The notes below the pieces were generated by a model. It made no database searches and had not been told where the DNA came from. It saw nothing but the letters and a program-made list of their open reading frames with translations. From JACVRW01 sp963803245 (GTDB lineage: Bacteria; Actinomycetota; Thermoleophilia; Solirubrobacterales; Thermoleophilaceae): 64,000 bases of DNA. Shown here piece by piece: positions 38,279 through 46,505 of this stretch (positions are counted from its first letter, which is position 1; every line of letters begins with the position of its first letter). The stretch is from contig CAWDLI010000016.1 of NCBI GenBank assembly GCA_963803245.1, positions 169,593-233,592 on the forward strand. The letters run 5' to 3'. The position numbers were made by a program, and so were the translations under genes.

Positions 38279-40033
38279 ATGCGCTTCGGGATCTTCTACG
38301 AGCACCAGAATCCACGCCCCTGGGAGGGCGAGCGCTCCGACCACACCCTGCTCCACAACGCCCTCGCGCAGGTCGAGCTGGCCGACCGGGTCGGGTTCGA
38401 CTACGTCTGGGAGGTCGAGCACCACTTCCTCGAGGAGTACTCGCACTCGTCCGCCCCCGAGGTGTTCCTCGCGGCGGCCGCGGCCCGCACCAAGCGCATC
38501 CGGCTCGGGCACGGAATCGTCCAGATCCCGCCGGGGGTGAACCACCCCGCGCGCGTGGTCGAGCGCGCGGCCACGCTCGACCTGATCTCGGACGGCCGGC
38601 TCGAGTTCGGCACCGGAGAGTCGAGCTCGGAGGCCGAGCTGGGCGGCTTCCTCGTCGACCGGGTGCAGAAGCGCGCGATGTGGGAGGACGCGATCGACGC
38701 GATCGCGCGCATGTTCGTGGAGGAGCCGTTCGCCGGATGGGACAGCGAGTTCTTCCGCATGCCCCCGCGCAACGTCGTCCCGAAGCCGCTGCAGCGGCCC
38801 CACCCGCCGTTCTGGGTGGCATGCAGCCGCCGCGAGACGATCCAGTTCGCCGCCCGCAACGGGATCGGGGCGCTGTCGTTCTCGTTCGTCGAGCCCGAGG
38901 ACGCCGGCAAGTGGGTCAGCGAGTACTACGAGCTGCTCGACTCGGAGGAATGCGTGCCGGCGGGCTTCGCGGTCAACCCGAACGTGGCCGTGGTCCTGCC
39001 GATGATGGTGCACGAGGACGAGGCCACCGCGATCGAGCGCGGGATCGACGGCGCCCACTTCTTCGGCTACTCGCTCGCCCACTACTACGGCATGGGCACT
39101 CACCAGCCCGGGCGCACGAACGTGTGGGAGGACTTCCTCGAGAACCGCGACGCCACCGGCTTCGCGCGCCACATCGTGAGGCCGGACGAGTCCCCGCTGG
39201 CGGTCAAGATCATGCAGGAGGGCCTGGGCTCCCTGCGTGGCGCGATCGGCACGCCCGACCAGGTGGCGGACCTGCTGAAGCGCTACGAGGCCGTGGGCGT
39301 GGACCAGGTGATCTTCGTGATGCAGGCGGGGCCGAACCTGCACGAGCACATCTGCGAGTCGATCGAGCTGTTCGCGCGGCGCGTGGCCCCGCTGTTCGCG
39401 GAGGGCCGCGAGGAGCGCGAGCGTGCGAAGGCCGAGCGGCTGGCCGGAGCCGTGGAGCGCGCGCTGGCGCGGCGCTCCCCGCCGCGCGAGGCGCCGCCGG
39501 GATACGCGATCGACGAGCCTGCCGAGATGGCCCGCGCGGCCCGCTCCGCGCGCGCCGGTGGCCTTCGCGAGCGCGCGGTGGAGTTCGGTGACGAGGCGCG
39601 CCGGGCGCTCCAGCGCCAGACCCAGGAGGTGATCGCGCGCCTCGTGCGCGGCGCGAGCGACGAGCAACTCGAGCGTCGCTTCGGAAGCCAGCTGGCGCAG
39701 CGCGCGATCTTCACGGGCATGGCGCGCCAGTTCGAGCCGCGCTTCGCGTTCGGCTTCGAGGGCGACATCGCCTACGAGCTGGAGCACCTGGGCAACGCCG
39801 GTTCGCCCGCGCGCTGGGCCATCCGCGTGAAGGACGGCGCCGCCAGGGCCGTGCCGGGCTCGAACGGATCGGCGGCGGTGACCTTCCGGCTCTCGGTGCC
39901 CGACTTCGCGCGTCTCGTGGCCGAGGAGGCCGACCCGCAGGAGCTGCTCTTCTCCGGCCGCTTCCAGGTGGAGGGCGACCTCGCCCTGGCCGCGCGCGTG
40001 CCCGAGATGTTCGGCGCCCAGCCGCGCTTCTAG
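38279..40033 (+). CDS. LLM-class oxidoreductase fused to SCP2 sterol-carrier domain
   Basis: The 584-residue product joins two domains. The N-terminal part (about 1-375) is a bacterial-luciferase-like flavin or F420 oxidoreductase: MRFGIFYEHQNPRPW, DYVWEVEHHF, GHGIVQIPPGVNHPARV, and GTPDQVADLL. After a helical, Arg/Glu-rich linker comes an SCP2-type lipid-binding domain (about 475-584) ending LFSGRFQVEGDLALAARVPEMF. SCP2 domains bind sterols or acyl chains, so the enzyme may oxidise a lipid-like substrate. ATG 38279 follows TAGGAT (38245-38250) with a leader of about 22 bases. It interrupts the rpsB-to-ispG block on the opposite strand. Confidence 0.85.
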   Translation: MRFGIFYEHQNPRPWEGERSDHTLLHNALAQVELADRVGFDYVWEVEHHFLEEYSHSSAPEVFLAAAAARTKRIRLGHGIVQIPPGVNHPARVVERAATLDLISDGRLEFGTGESSSEAELGGFLVDRVQKRAMWEDAIDAIARMFVEEPFAGWDSEFFRMPPRNVVPKPLQRPHPPFWVACSRRETIQFAARNGIGALSFSFVEPEDAGKWVSEYYELLDSEECVPAGFAVNPNVAVVLPMMVHEDEATAIERGIDGAHFFGYSLAHYYGMGTHQPGRTNVWEDFLENRDATGFARHIVRPDESPLAVKIMQEGLGSLRGAIGTPDQVADLLKRYEAVGVDQVIFVMQAGPNLHEHICESIELFARRVAPLFAEGREERERAKAERLAGAVERALARRSPPREAPPGYAIDEPAEMARAARSARAGGLRERAVEFGDEARRALQRQTQEVIARLVRGASDEQLERRFGSQLAQRAIFTGMARQFEPRFAFGFEGDIAYELEHLGNAGSPARWAIRVKDGAARAVPGSNGSAAVTFRLSVPDFARLVAEEADPQELLFSGRFQVEGDLALAARVPEMFGAQPRF

Positions 40034-40837
40034 TCAGACACCGACGTTGAGCCCGAGGGCGATGCCCTTGTCCGGCGAGCCCGACCAGAAGGCGAGCTGG
40101 CCGGCGTAGCCGTCGCTGAAGACCATGTCGGTGTCGAGCGAGGTCTGGGAGAGATTCTGCACGCTCTGCTCGTACCCGCTGGTCGCGTAGACGACGTCGC
40201 ACGCCTTCTTCGGCAGCGCGAGCTGGGTGGTCCGCAGCTTGGACCCGGCCGATGTGGCCGCGTCGATGCTCTCGTAGATCTCGAAGTGCATGTGCGGCCA
40301 GCGCCCGGCATAGGCCCCGGGGAAGATCGTCGTAAAGCTGAGCTTTCCGTCGCCGTCGCTCTCCTGGACGCCGCGGAGGAAGTTCTCGGAGGCCGCGTCC
40401 TGGTCGTACATCGAGTACTGGCCCTCCCTGGTGCAGTGCCAGAGGTAGACCGCGGCCCCGGCGAGCGGCTTTCCGCCGCCCGACACGTCGAGCAGGGTCA
40501 TGTCGACCGTCGTCTTGACCCCATCGGCCGTCCCGGACGCGTCACCGAAGCTCTTCGTGATGTCGCTTCGCACGACGCCGCTCTCGGTCAGGGCATTCGG
40601 CCCGTTCGAGCCGTCGCCCGGGAAGGGGCCGGCGGTCTCCTCGGGGATCTCGCCGGCTGTCGTCTTGGTGGTGGTCGCGGTGGTCGTCTGGGTGGTCGCC
40701 TCGCCGCTGCCGGCGCTGTCGGACGATCCGCACGCCGCCACGGCGAGCCCGACCCCTCCGGCCAGAAGCCCGAGGGCGCGTCGGCGATTGATCAACAGGG
40801 GCAGGTCGTGCGCGAGTCCGCGATCGTGATCTTCCAT
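40034..40837 (-). CDS. Tat-exported lipoprotein, intradiol ring-cleavage dioxygenase-like
   Basis: The 267-residue protein has a twin-arginine-like start (INRRRALGLLAGG, residues 17-29) and a lipobox ending in C36 (LAVAAC), followed by a Thr-rich linker. The mature domain resembles intradiol dioxygenases: AAVYLWHCTREGQYSMYD (a Tyr ligand), the HMHFEI His pair and GGGKPLAGAAV. Family members use Fe(III) with two Tyr and two His to open catechol rings; the complete ligand set looks present but is not verified. Extracytoplasmic forms are known with unclear substrates. ATG 40837 follows GGGAGG. Confidence 0.82.
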   Translation of the reverse strand: MEDHDRGLAHDLPLLINRRRALGLLAGGVGLAVAACGSSDSAGSGEATTQTTTATTTKTTAGEIPEETAGPFPGDGSNGPNALTESGVVRSDITKSFGDASGTADGVKTTVDMTLLDVSGGGKPLAGAAVYLWHCTREGQYSMYDQDAASENFLRGVQESDGDGKLSFTTIFPGAYAGRWPHMHFEIYESIDAATSAGSKLRTTQLALPKKACDVVYATSGYEQSVQNLSQTSLDTDMVFSDGYAGQLAFWSGSPDKGIALGLNVGV

Positions 40838-40905
40838 GGCGACAGCATCCTCCCGCCGGCTAAGCGGTTCCTGTCGGCTACCTAGGAATTACCTAAGACG
40901 GGCGC

Positions 40906-42001
40906 CTAGTACGAGCCGGAGGCGAAGATCGAGATCTGCTGGTCGTCCGAGAGGGCGCTGCCGAAGGGGTTGCTTGGCCCGTCGGATTCGAGGTCCACGT
41001 TGAAGCGGCGTGCCCCGGGCTTGGAGTCCCAGGCGTAGCGAGCGATTCCGTGGCTGGGGTCGCTGTGGAGCCCCAGCCAGTAGACGCCGGGTTGGAGTTG
41101 CGCGGTCGGGGCGAGGTAGAACTGGACCCAGCGAGGCGACATGCCGGCCGGGATGTCGACCGCGAAGCTGCGCGTGACGTAGGCGCCGGGGCCCTGCGGG
41201 GTGTTGCGGTAGAGCACCGCTCTGACGAGCTGGGAGCCGCTGCTGGCGCCGCCGCCGTCGATGAAGGCATGCACCTTGCGCACCGTGCCCGGGAAGTAGA
41301 GCGTGAACGGCGAGGCGCGCTTGGTGTTCGCGCTCATGGCGCTGTAGGACGCCCCCGGGGTCCGCTTCCCGAGCAGGACCGAGCCCTGCTGCTCGGTGGC
41401 CGACAGGCTGGAGGTGAAGGTCTCCCTCAGCTCGGTGAACGCCGACGGGTTCGGACCCATGTCATTGAACTCGTGGAAGGCCTGCCCGCGGTCGACGAAT
41501 ACCCCCCGGGGAGTTGTGATGCTGGCGTTGTAGGCGAGGTTCACGACGGCATCGACGATGAACGCGGATGGCTCGCACAGGACCGCCCCGGCATCGGCGG
41601 CGGGAGCGGTGAGGCGCTTGGTGCCGCTCACCTGACCGATGGACGACTCGATGTGAACTCGGCGCTCAGAGACAGGACGTCCCGGTAGGGACTCTCGCCC
41701 GCCTGGGTCGGACCCAGGTGCATCCGGCCCCGCTCGGTGAAGCTTCCGTCATAGGGACCGGACGTCGTAGGCCGCGATATCGACTCCCAGCTGACGTTCG
41801 CGGTGCCGTCAGGGTTGTGGGTGCAGTCAAGCGACATGGGCACCGGGAAGGGCGCGGGACCGCCGAAGGAGTCGAACCGCTCGCCGGTCAGCGTCGGCGG
41901 TGGCGCCGACCGCGAGGACGGCGGCCACCACGGCGGCTACGGCGCGGTACGGCGCGGTACGGCACGCGAGCAGTCTTACGCAGGACCGCTTGCGCGGTCA
42001 A
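40906..42001 (-). pseudogene. Decayed secreted beta-rich protein gene
   Basis: Fragments in different frames join into one secreted protein of about 350 residues. A start TTG 42001 with MTAQAVLRKTARVPYRAV meets a hydrophobic signal core (AAVVAAVLAVGATADA) only if one copy of a tandem GGCGCGGTAC repeat (41941-41960) is removed. A second shift lies before LTGERFDSFGGPAPFPVP, and a third near 41650, where SAEFT must join IESSIGQVSGTKRL. The last frame (residues from 41631 to 40906, 241 aa) is intact with Gly/Ser-rich beta strands. I do not recognise the family. At least three breaks make real decay more likely than sequencing error, but errors cannot be excluded. Confidence 0.6.
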
Positions 42002-42004
42002 CCG

Positions 42005-42829
42005 CTAGGCGTAGCCGAGCGCCTGAGCAGCGTAGTAGGCCGCGACCATCGAGAAGAACACCGCGTCGAGGCGGTCCAGCACCCCGCCGTGGGCCCCGAA
42101 GAAGGTGCCCGTGTCCTTCACGGCCAGGTCGCGCTTGACGAGCGACTCGAACAGGTCACCCACAGGCGCGGCCACGGCCACCGCGAGGCCGATCAGCAGG
42201 GCGTCCACGCCGCTGAGCCAGTCCTGGTAGAGCCCGGCGCACCAGAAGGCGAGCGTGCCGCCCAGAATCCCCGCCACGAGCCCCTCGAGCGTCTTGTTCG
42301 GGGAGATCAGGGGCGCCAGCGGCCGGCGCCCGTAGAAGCGGCCCCCGAAGTAGGCGGCCGTGTCGCCCAGGAAGGTGCCGATCAGCACGTCGATCACGAG
42401 GCCGTCGCCGTGCGGCGTCTCGCGCAGCAAAACCGCGTGCACCATCGGGATGCCCACCCAGAGCACCCCGAAGAAGCTGGCCGCGAGCGCCCACGACACG
42501 TACTGGCGGCGCGGCCGGAAGAACGAGAGCCAGAACATCAGCGGGAAGGAGGCCGCGAGCACCATGAGCACATGCCTGGGCTCGCCGTACAGGGCCGCCG
42601 CGATCAGGCCGCCGAGCGTGAGGAAGCCACCGAGGTTCACCGGCCGCACCCGCGCCATGAGCGTGTACAGCTCGCCCATGGCGAGCACGCCCAGCACGAA
42701 GATCCCGAGGGCGAACACGAGGCCGCCCTGACCCACGATGAGGAGCGCGAAGAGCGCTGCCGGGATGGCGATCAGGACCCGTGACAGCAGGTCCGACTCC
42801 CGTGCGGGGGCCTGGCGCCGGGCGGCCAC
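42005..42829 (-). CDS. cdsA: Phosphatidate cytidylyltransferase
   Basis: CdsA makes CDP-diacylglycerol from phosphatidic acid and CTP. The 274-residue membrane protein has about eight hydrophobic segments and the signature SPNKTLEGLVAGILGG, GDLFESLVKRDLAVKDTG and GAHGGVLDRLDAVFF, which hold the metal-binding Asp residues. GTG 42829 follows the uppS stop after three bases. It supplies CDP-DAG for the PgsA-like enzyme at 27.6 kb. It ends the uninterrupted part of the rpsB block. Confidence 0.96.
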   Translation of the reverse strand: MAARRQAPARESDLLSRVLIAIPAALFALLIVGQGGLVFALGIFVLGVLAMGELYTLMARVRPVNLGGFLTLGGLIAAALYGEPRHVLMVLAASFPLMFWLSFFRPRRQYVSWALAASFFGVLWVGIPMVHAVLLRETPHGDGLVIDVLIGTFLGDTAAYFGGRFYGRRPLAPLISPNKTLEGLVAGILGGTLAFWCAGLYQDWLSGVDALLIGLAVAVAAPVGDLFESLVKRDLAVKDTGTFFGAHGGVLDRLDAVFFSMVAAYYAAQALGYA

Positions 42830-42832
42830 GGC

Positions 42833-43504
42833 TCAGCGCGCCCCGAAGCGGCGCTTGCGGCTCGCGAACTCCTCGAGCGACTCCTCGAACGCCTCGCGCG
42901 TGAAGTCCGGCCAGAGCTCCTCGCGGAACACGAGCTCGGAGTAGGCGCACTGCCACAGCAGGTAGTTCGAGATGCGCTTCTCGCCGCTCGTGCGGATCAG
43001 GAGATCGGGATCGTGCATCTCAGGTGCGTAGAGGTGGCGCCGGAACTCGTCCTCCGACCCTCCCTGGAAGTTTCGCGCCGCGTCGAGGATCTCCGCCCTG
43101 CCGCCGTAGTCGAACGCGACGTAGAGGGTGATCCGCTCGTTCGGCGCCGTCCGTTCCTCGGCCCACTCCATCCGGTCGAGCAGCCCGGGGTCGAGCCGGT
43201 CGCGGCGGCCGATGAAGCGCATGCGCACGCCCTCGTCGTCGAGCTCGGGGGTCTCGCGGTCGATGCGCTCGGCGAACATCGCCATCAGGCCCTGGACCTC
43301 CGCCGTCGGGCGCGCCCAGTTCTCGGTCGAGAACGAGTACACCGTCAGCTCCCGGACGCCCAGCTCGACGGCGTCCTTCAGCCGCGCCTTCACCACGTCC
43401 GCGCCCGCCTCATGCCCGTCGAGGACCGGGAGACCGCGTTGCTGTGCCCAGCGGCCGTTTCCGTCGGTGATGATCGCGACGAAGCGGGCCTCGGAGTCGC
43501 TCAC
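42833..43504 (-). CDS. uppS: Undecaprenyl (isoprenyl) diphosphate synthase
   Basis: UppS is a cis-prenyltransferase that makes the lipid carrier for peptidoglycan and other glycans. The 223-residue product has the catalytic Asp at D14 (ITDGNGRWAQ), the conserved YSFSTENWARP, and RTSGEKRISNYLLWQCAYSE near the C-terminus. Length is slightly short of the usual 240-250 because the N-terminus is trimmed. GTG 43504 lies 12 bases after the frr stop. Product chain length is not defined by the sequence. Confidence 0.96.
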   Translation of the reverse strand: MSDSEARFVAIITDGNGRWAQQRGLPVLDGHEAGADVVKARLKDAVELGVRELTVYSFSTENWARPTAEVQGLMAMFAERIDRETPELDDEGVRMRFIGRRDRLDPGLLDRMEWAEERTAPNERITLYVAFDYGGRAEILDAARNFQGGSEDEFRRHLYAPEMHDPDLLIRTSGEKRISNYLLWQCAYSELVFREELWPDFTREAFEESLEEFASRKRRFGAR

Positions 43505-43516
43505 GCGAGGCGCGCG

Positions 43517-44086
43517 TCAGACCTCAAGGATCTCCTCTTCCTTGCCCGCCAGCGCGGTGTCGATCTCGCCGATCCGCGCGTCGGTCAGCTTCTGGAGGTC
43601 GGCCTCCGCGCGGTGCTCGTCGTCGGAGCCCACCTCGCCCTCGCTCTTCAGCTCGCGCAGGTCGTGCATCACGTCGCGGCGGATGTTCCGGACCGCGATG
43701 CGGCCCTGCTCCGCGATGTTGTGCACCACCTTCACGAGCTCGCGCCGGCGCTCCTCGGTCAGCTCGGGAATCTGAAGGCGGATCACCTGCCCGTCGTTCG
43801 AAGGAGTCAGCCCGACGTCGGATTCGAGGATGGCCTTCTCGATCGCCTTGATGGAGCTCTTGTCGTACGGAGTGATCGTGAGCAGCCGCGCCTCGGTGGC
43901 CGAGATCTGCGCGAGCTGCCGCAGCGGCGTGACGGCGCCGTAGTAGTCCACGTCCACGCGGTCGAGCAGGTGCGGAGAGGCACGCCCCGTCCGCACGGTC
44001 GAGAACTCGCCGCGAGTGGCATCCACGGACTTCGTCATCCGCGCCTTCGCCTCGTCTATGAAGTCCTTGAGGACGCCGTCAGTCAT
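43517..44086 (-). CDS. frr: Ribosome recycling factor
   Basis: Frr, with EF-G, splits the post-termination ribosome. The 189-residue product has the helical hairpin start FIDEAKARMTKSVDATRGEF, the conserved RTGRASPHLLDRVDVDYYG, SSIKAIEKAILESDVGLTP, and the C-terminal helix ELVKVVHNIAEQGRIAVRN. Length and order match the family well. Its ATG overlaps the pyrH stop by four bases (ATGA), showing translational coupling in the rpsB operon. Confidence 0.97.
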   Translation of the reverse strand: MTDGVLKDFIDEAKARMTKSVDATRGEFSTVRTGRASPHLLDRVDVDYYGAVTPLRQLAQISATEARLLTITPYDKSSIKAIEKAILESDVGLTPSNDGQVIRLQIPELTEERRRELVKVVHNIAEQGRIAVRNIRRDVMHDLRELKSEGEVGSDDEHRAEADLQKLTDARIGEIDTALAGKEEEILEV

Positions 44087-44799
44087 GTGCTCACCACCGT
44101 CCCCACGCGCTCGCCGCAGACTATCCGGTCGATGTTGCGCTCGTCATCCATGTTGAAGACGTGGATCGGCAGGTTGTTGTCCATGCAGAGCGAGAGCGCG
44201 GTGGAGTCCATCACGGCGAGCCGCTGCTCGATGGCGGCCCTGTGGGTGATCGTGTCGATGAACTTCGCGTCCGGATCCTTGCGCGGGTCCGCCGTGTAGA
44301 CGCCCTCCACCCCGTTCTTGGCCATCAGGATGGCCTCCGCGTGCATCTCGAGCGCGCGCAGCGCGGCCGCCGTGTCGGTCGTGAAGAACGGGTTGCCCGT
44401 GCCGGCCGCGAAGATGACGATGCGGCCGTGCTCGAGGTGGCGCATCGCCCTGCGGCGGATGTACGGCTCGGCCACCTCCGAGATCTCGATCGCCGACTGC
44501 ACGCGCGTCACGGCGCCGGTCTTCTCGAGGGCGTCCTGCAGCGCCAGGGCGTTGAGGACGGTGGCGAGCATGCCCATGTAGTCGCCGGTCGCGCGGTCCA
44601 TTCCGGCCGCCGCACCCGCCATTCCCCGGTAGATGTTCCCGCCGCCGACGACGATCGCGACTTCCACGCCGCGATCCGCGACGGTCTTCACCTGCTCCGC
44701 TATCGACGCGATCCGGTCGGGATCGGCCCCGTAGGGCAGGTCCCCCATGAGGGCCTCGCCCGACAGCTTGAGCAGGATGCGCCGGAAGGCCGGCTTCAC
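44083..44799 (-). CDS. pyrH: Uridylate kinase
   Basis: PyrH phosphorylates UMP to UDP, feeding pyrimidine and cell-wall precursor supply. The 238-residue amino-acid-kinase-fold product has LLKLSGEALMG, VVGGGNIYRG, MGMLATVLNALALQDAL, and TGNPFFTTDTAAALRA. GTG 44799 overlaps the tsf stop as GTGA. There is an additional conserved AKNGVEGVYTADPRKDP loop with the ATP/UMP site. The product is part of the rpsB-tsf-pyrH-frr unit. Confidence 0.97.
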   Translation of the reverse strand: MKPAFRRILLKLSGEALMGDLPYGADPDRIASIAEQVKTVADRGVEVAIVVGGGNIYRGMAGAAAGMDRATGDYMGMLATVLNALALQDALEKTGAVTRVQSAIEISEVAEPYIRRRAMRHLEHGRIVIFAAGTGNPFFTTDTAAALRALEMHAEAILMAKNGVEGVYTADPRKDPDAKFIDTITHRAAIEQRLAVMDSTALSLCMDNNLPIHVFNMDDERNIDRIVCGERVGTVVST

Positions 44800-45407
44800 T
44801 CCTCGCCGATCTGGAAGCGAGTGAAGCGCCGGATGACGACGTTCTCGCCGGTGCTCGCGGCCAGCTCCGTGCGGAGCTGCTCGATCGTCTGGCCGCCGTG
44901 CTTCTCCTCGTTCACGTGCTTCTGGTCGAGCAGGACGACCTCCTCGAGCCACTTCTTCAGGCGGCCCTCGACGATCTTCTCCTGCACGTTCTCCGGCTTG
45001 CCCTCGCTCGCCGCCTGCTCGCGCAGCACACGGAGCTCGGCTTCCTTGGCCTCCTCCGGCACTTCCTCGTCCGACACGAACTGGGGAGCCGCCGCGGCTA
45101 CGTGCACGGCCACCTCGCGAGCGAACTCCTGGAACGGCTCGGTGCGCGCCACGAAGTCCGTCTCGCAGTCGACCTCGACGAGCACGCCGATCTTGCCGTT
45201 GGCGTGCACGTAGCTCGACACCACGCCCTCAGCGGCTCCGCGGCCGCCGCGCTTGGCGGCCGAGGCCTGACCCTTCACGCGCAGGATGTCGACCGCCTGG
45301 TCGATGTCGCCGCCGGCTTCCTGGAGTGCCGCCTTGCAATCCATCATCCCGGCGCCGGTGCGCTCGCGCAGCGCCTTCACGTCCTTCGCTGAGATCGCCA
45401 CGCTCAC
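44796..45407 (-). CDS. tsf: Elongation factor Ts
   Basis: EF-Ts is the guanine-nucleotide exchange factor for EF-Tu. The 203-residue product has the UBA-like N-terminus (ISAKDVKALRERTGAGMMDC), the VSSYVHANGKIGVLVEVDCE segment and the TDFVARTEPFQEFA block. It is of the short actinobacterial/thermophile form, lacking part of the second core subdomain. The GTG start at 45407 immediately follows the rpsB TAG, with no spacer. No Shine-Dalgarno other than the end of rpsB is evident. Confidence 0.97.
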   Translation of the reverse strand: MSVAISAKDVKALRERTGAGMMDCKAALQEAGGDIDQAVDILRVKGQASAAKRGGRGAAEGVVSSYVHANGKIGVLVEVDCETDFVARTEPFQEFAREVAVHVAAAAPQFVSDEEVPEEAKEAELRVLREQAASEGKPENVQEKIVEGRLKKWLEEVVLLDQKHVNEEKHGGQTIEQLRTELAASTGENVVIRRFTRFQIGEE

Positions 45408-46322
45408 CTAGCTCTCCTCGTCAGGGTCGAAGGTGCGCCGCTCGCGCGGCGCCGCTGCGGCCGGCGCAGGGGTCGCGGGCTCGTCGGGAGAGAAGCCGGC
45501 CTCCTCGGCCTCACGCCTGGCGCGCTCCTCGGCCTCACGCTTCTCGGCCTCCTCGGCCTCACGGGCAGCCTTCTCCTCCGCCTCGCGGCGCTCCGCCTCC
45601 TCGCGCTCGCGCCGCGCCTGCTCCTCCTGGGCGCGGAACTCCGCGGCGCGGTCCGAGGCGACGTTCGCGATCGCCTCGATGATGACCTTGCAGGACCGGA
45701 TGGCGTCGTCGTTGCCGGGGATCACGTACTGCACCGGATCAGGGCTGCAGTTGGTGTCCACGAGGCCGATGATCGGGATCTTCAGCCGGATCGCCTCGCG
45801 CACGCCGATCTCCTCGGACTTCATGTCCACCACGAACATGGCGTCGGGCGGGCGTTGCATGTCGGCCACGCCGCCGAGGTTGATCTCGAGCTTGTCGCGC
45901 TCCGACATGGCGGCGATCCGCTCGCGCACGGGCAGCAGCTCCATCGTGCCGCTCTCCGTCCAGTCACGCAGCTCGTGGAGCCGCTTGATGCGCTTGGAGA
46001 TCGTCTGGAAGTTCGTGAGCAGCCCGCCGAGCCAGCGCTGGTCCACGTAGGGCATGCCCGAGGCCGTAGCGGCCTCCTTGATCGTGTCGCGGGCCTGCTT
46101 CTTCGTACCGACGAAGAGGATCGTCCCGCCGCGTCCGGCGAGCTCGCCCGCGAAGTCCTGGGCGGTCTTGAGAAGACGCTCGGTCTTCTGCAGGTCGATG
46201 ATGTGGATCCCGCCGCGCTCGCCGAAGATGAAGCGGCGCATCTTGGGGTTCCATCGGCGCGTCTGGTGGCCGAAATGGACGCCGGCCTCCAGCAGCTCCT
46301 TGATGCCTACCTCGCTGGCCAA
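45408..46322 (-). CDS. rpsB: Ribosomal protein S2 with charged C-terminal extension
   Basis: S2 is a small-subunit protein bound to the 30S head. The 304-residue product has the S2 core (MASEVGIKELLEAGVHFGHQ, QRWLGGLLTNFQTI, GLVDTNCSPD, YVIPGNDDAIRS) up to about residue 232. A ~70-residue tail of Glu/Arg/Ala repeats (EEAERREAEEKAAREAEE-like) follows, predicted as a helix. The start is TTG 46322, chosen because AAGGGAG lies five bases upstream and the next residues are canonical. Such acidic/basic tails vary among Actinobacteria. Confidence 0.97.
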   Translation of the reverse strand: MASEVGIKELLEAGVHFGHQTRRWNPKMRRFIFGERGGIHIIDLQKTERLLKTAQDFAGELAGRGGTILFVGTKKQARDTIKEAATASGMPYVDQRWLGGLLTNFQTISKRIKRLHELRDWTESGTMELLPVRERIAAMSERDKLEINLGGVADMQRPPDAMFVVDMKSEEIGVREAIRLKIPIIGLVDTNCSPDPVQYVIPGNDDAIRSCKVIIEAIANVASDRAAEFRAQEEQARREREEAERREAEEKAAREAEEAEKREAEERARREAEEAGFSPDEPATPAPAAAAPRERRTFDPDEES

Positions 46323-46468
46323 AGAGACTCCCTTGTTATGTGTGTGGCTGATACCCGCCGGCCGGTCGCGGACCCGGGAGGATTCCCGGGCAGGGTCGCG
46401 GCCGCTTAACCCGACGGGGTTAGTGGTTGATGGTGCGGCCCTGAGGATAGCCGCCCCCCAGAATAGGA
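46323..46468 (-). other. rpsB leader with possible RNA hairpins
   Basis: About 145 bases upstream of rpsB contain stems CCCGGG/CCCGGG around 46367-46392 and AACCC/GGGTT at about 46408-46421. Such leaders can be autoregulated by S2, but I see no established S2-leader signature. A promoter was not confidently placed. Confidence 0.3.
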
Positions 46469-46494
46469 GCGGGGCGGCTGAAAAGCCGCCCCGC
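46469..46494 (-). terminator. GC-rich hairpin after rluD
   Basis: A perfect 11-bp stem (GCGGGGCGGCT with AGCCGCCCCGC) closed by a four-base loop, ending about 12 bases after the rluD stop on the minus strand. The following TCCTATTCT is only weakly U-rich, so termination may be incomplete. The same stem read on the plus strand has no T-run. Confidence 0.65.
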
Positions 46495-46505
46495 ATTCCC
46501 ATCCT

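Noticed and set aside
37058..39787. Long upstream extension of dxr on the minus strand
   Set aside because: The extra 526 codons are antisense to the luciferase-SCP2 gene. The proper start GTG 38209 sits at the Rossmann motif with a -10 box ahead.
46469..46494. Hairpin read as a plus-strand terminator
   Set aside because: No T-run follows on the plus strand and no plus gene ends there; it is assigned to rluD on the minus strand.
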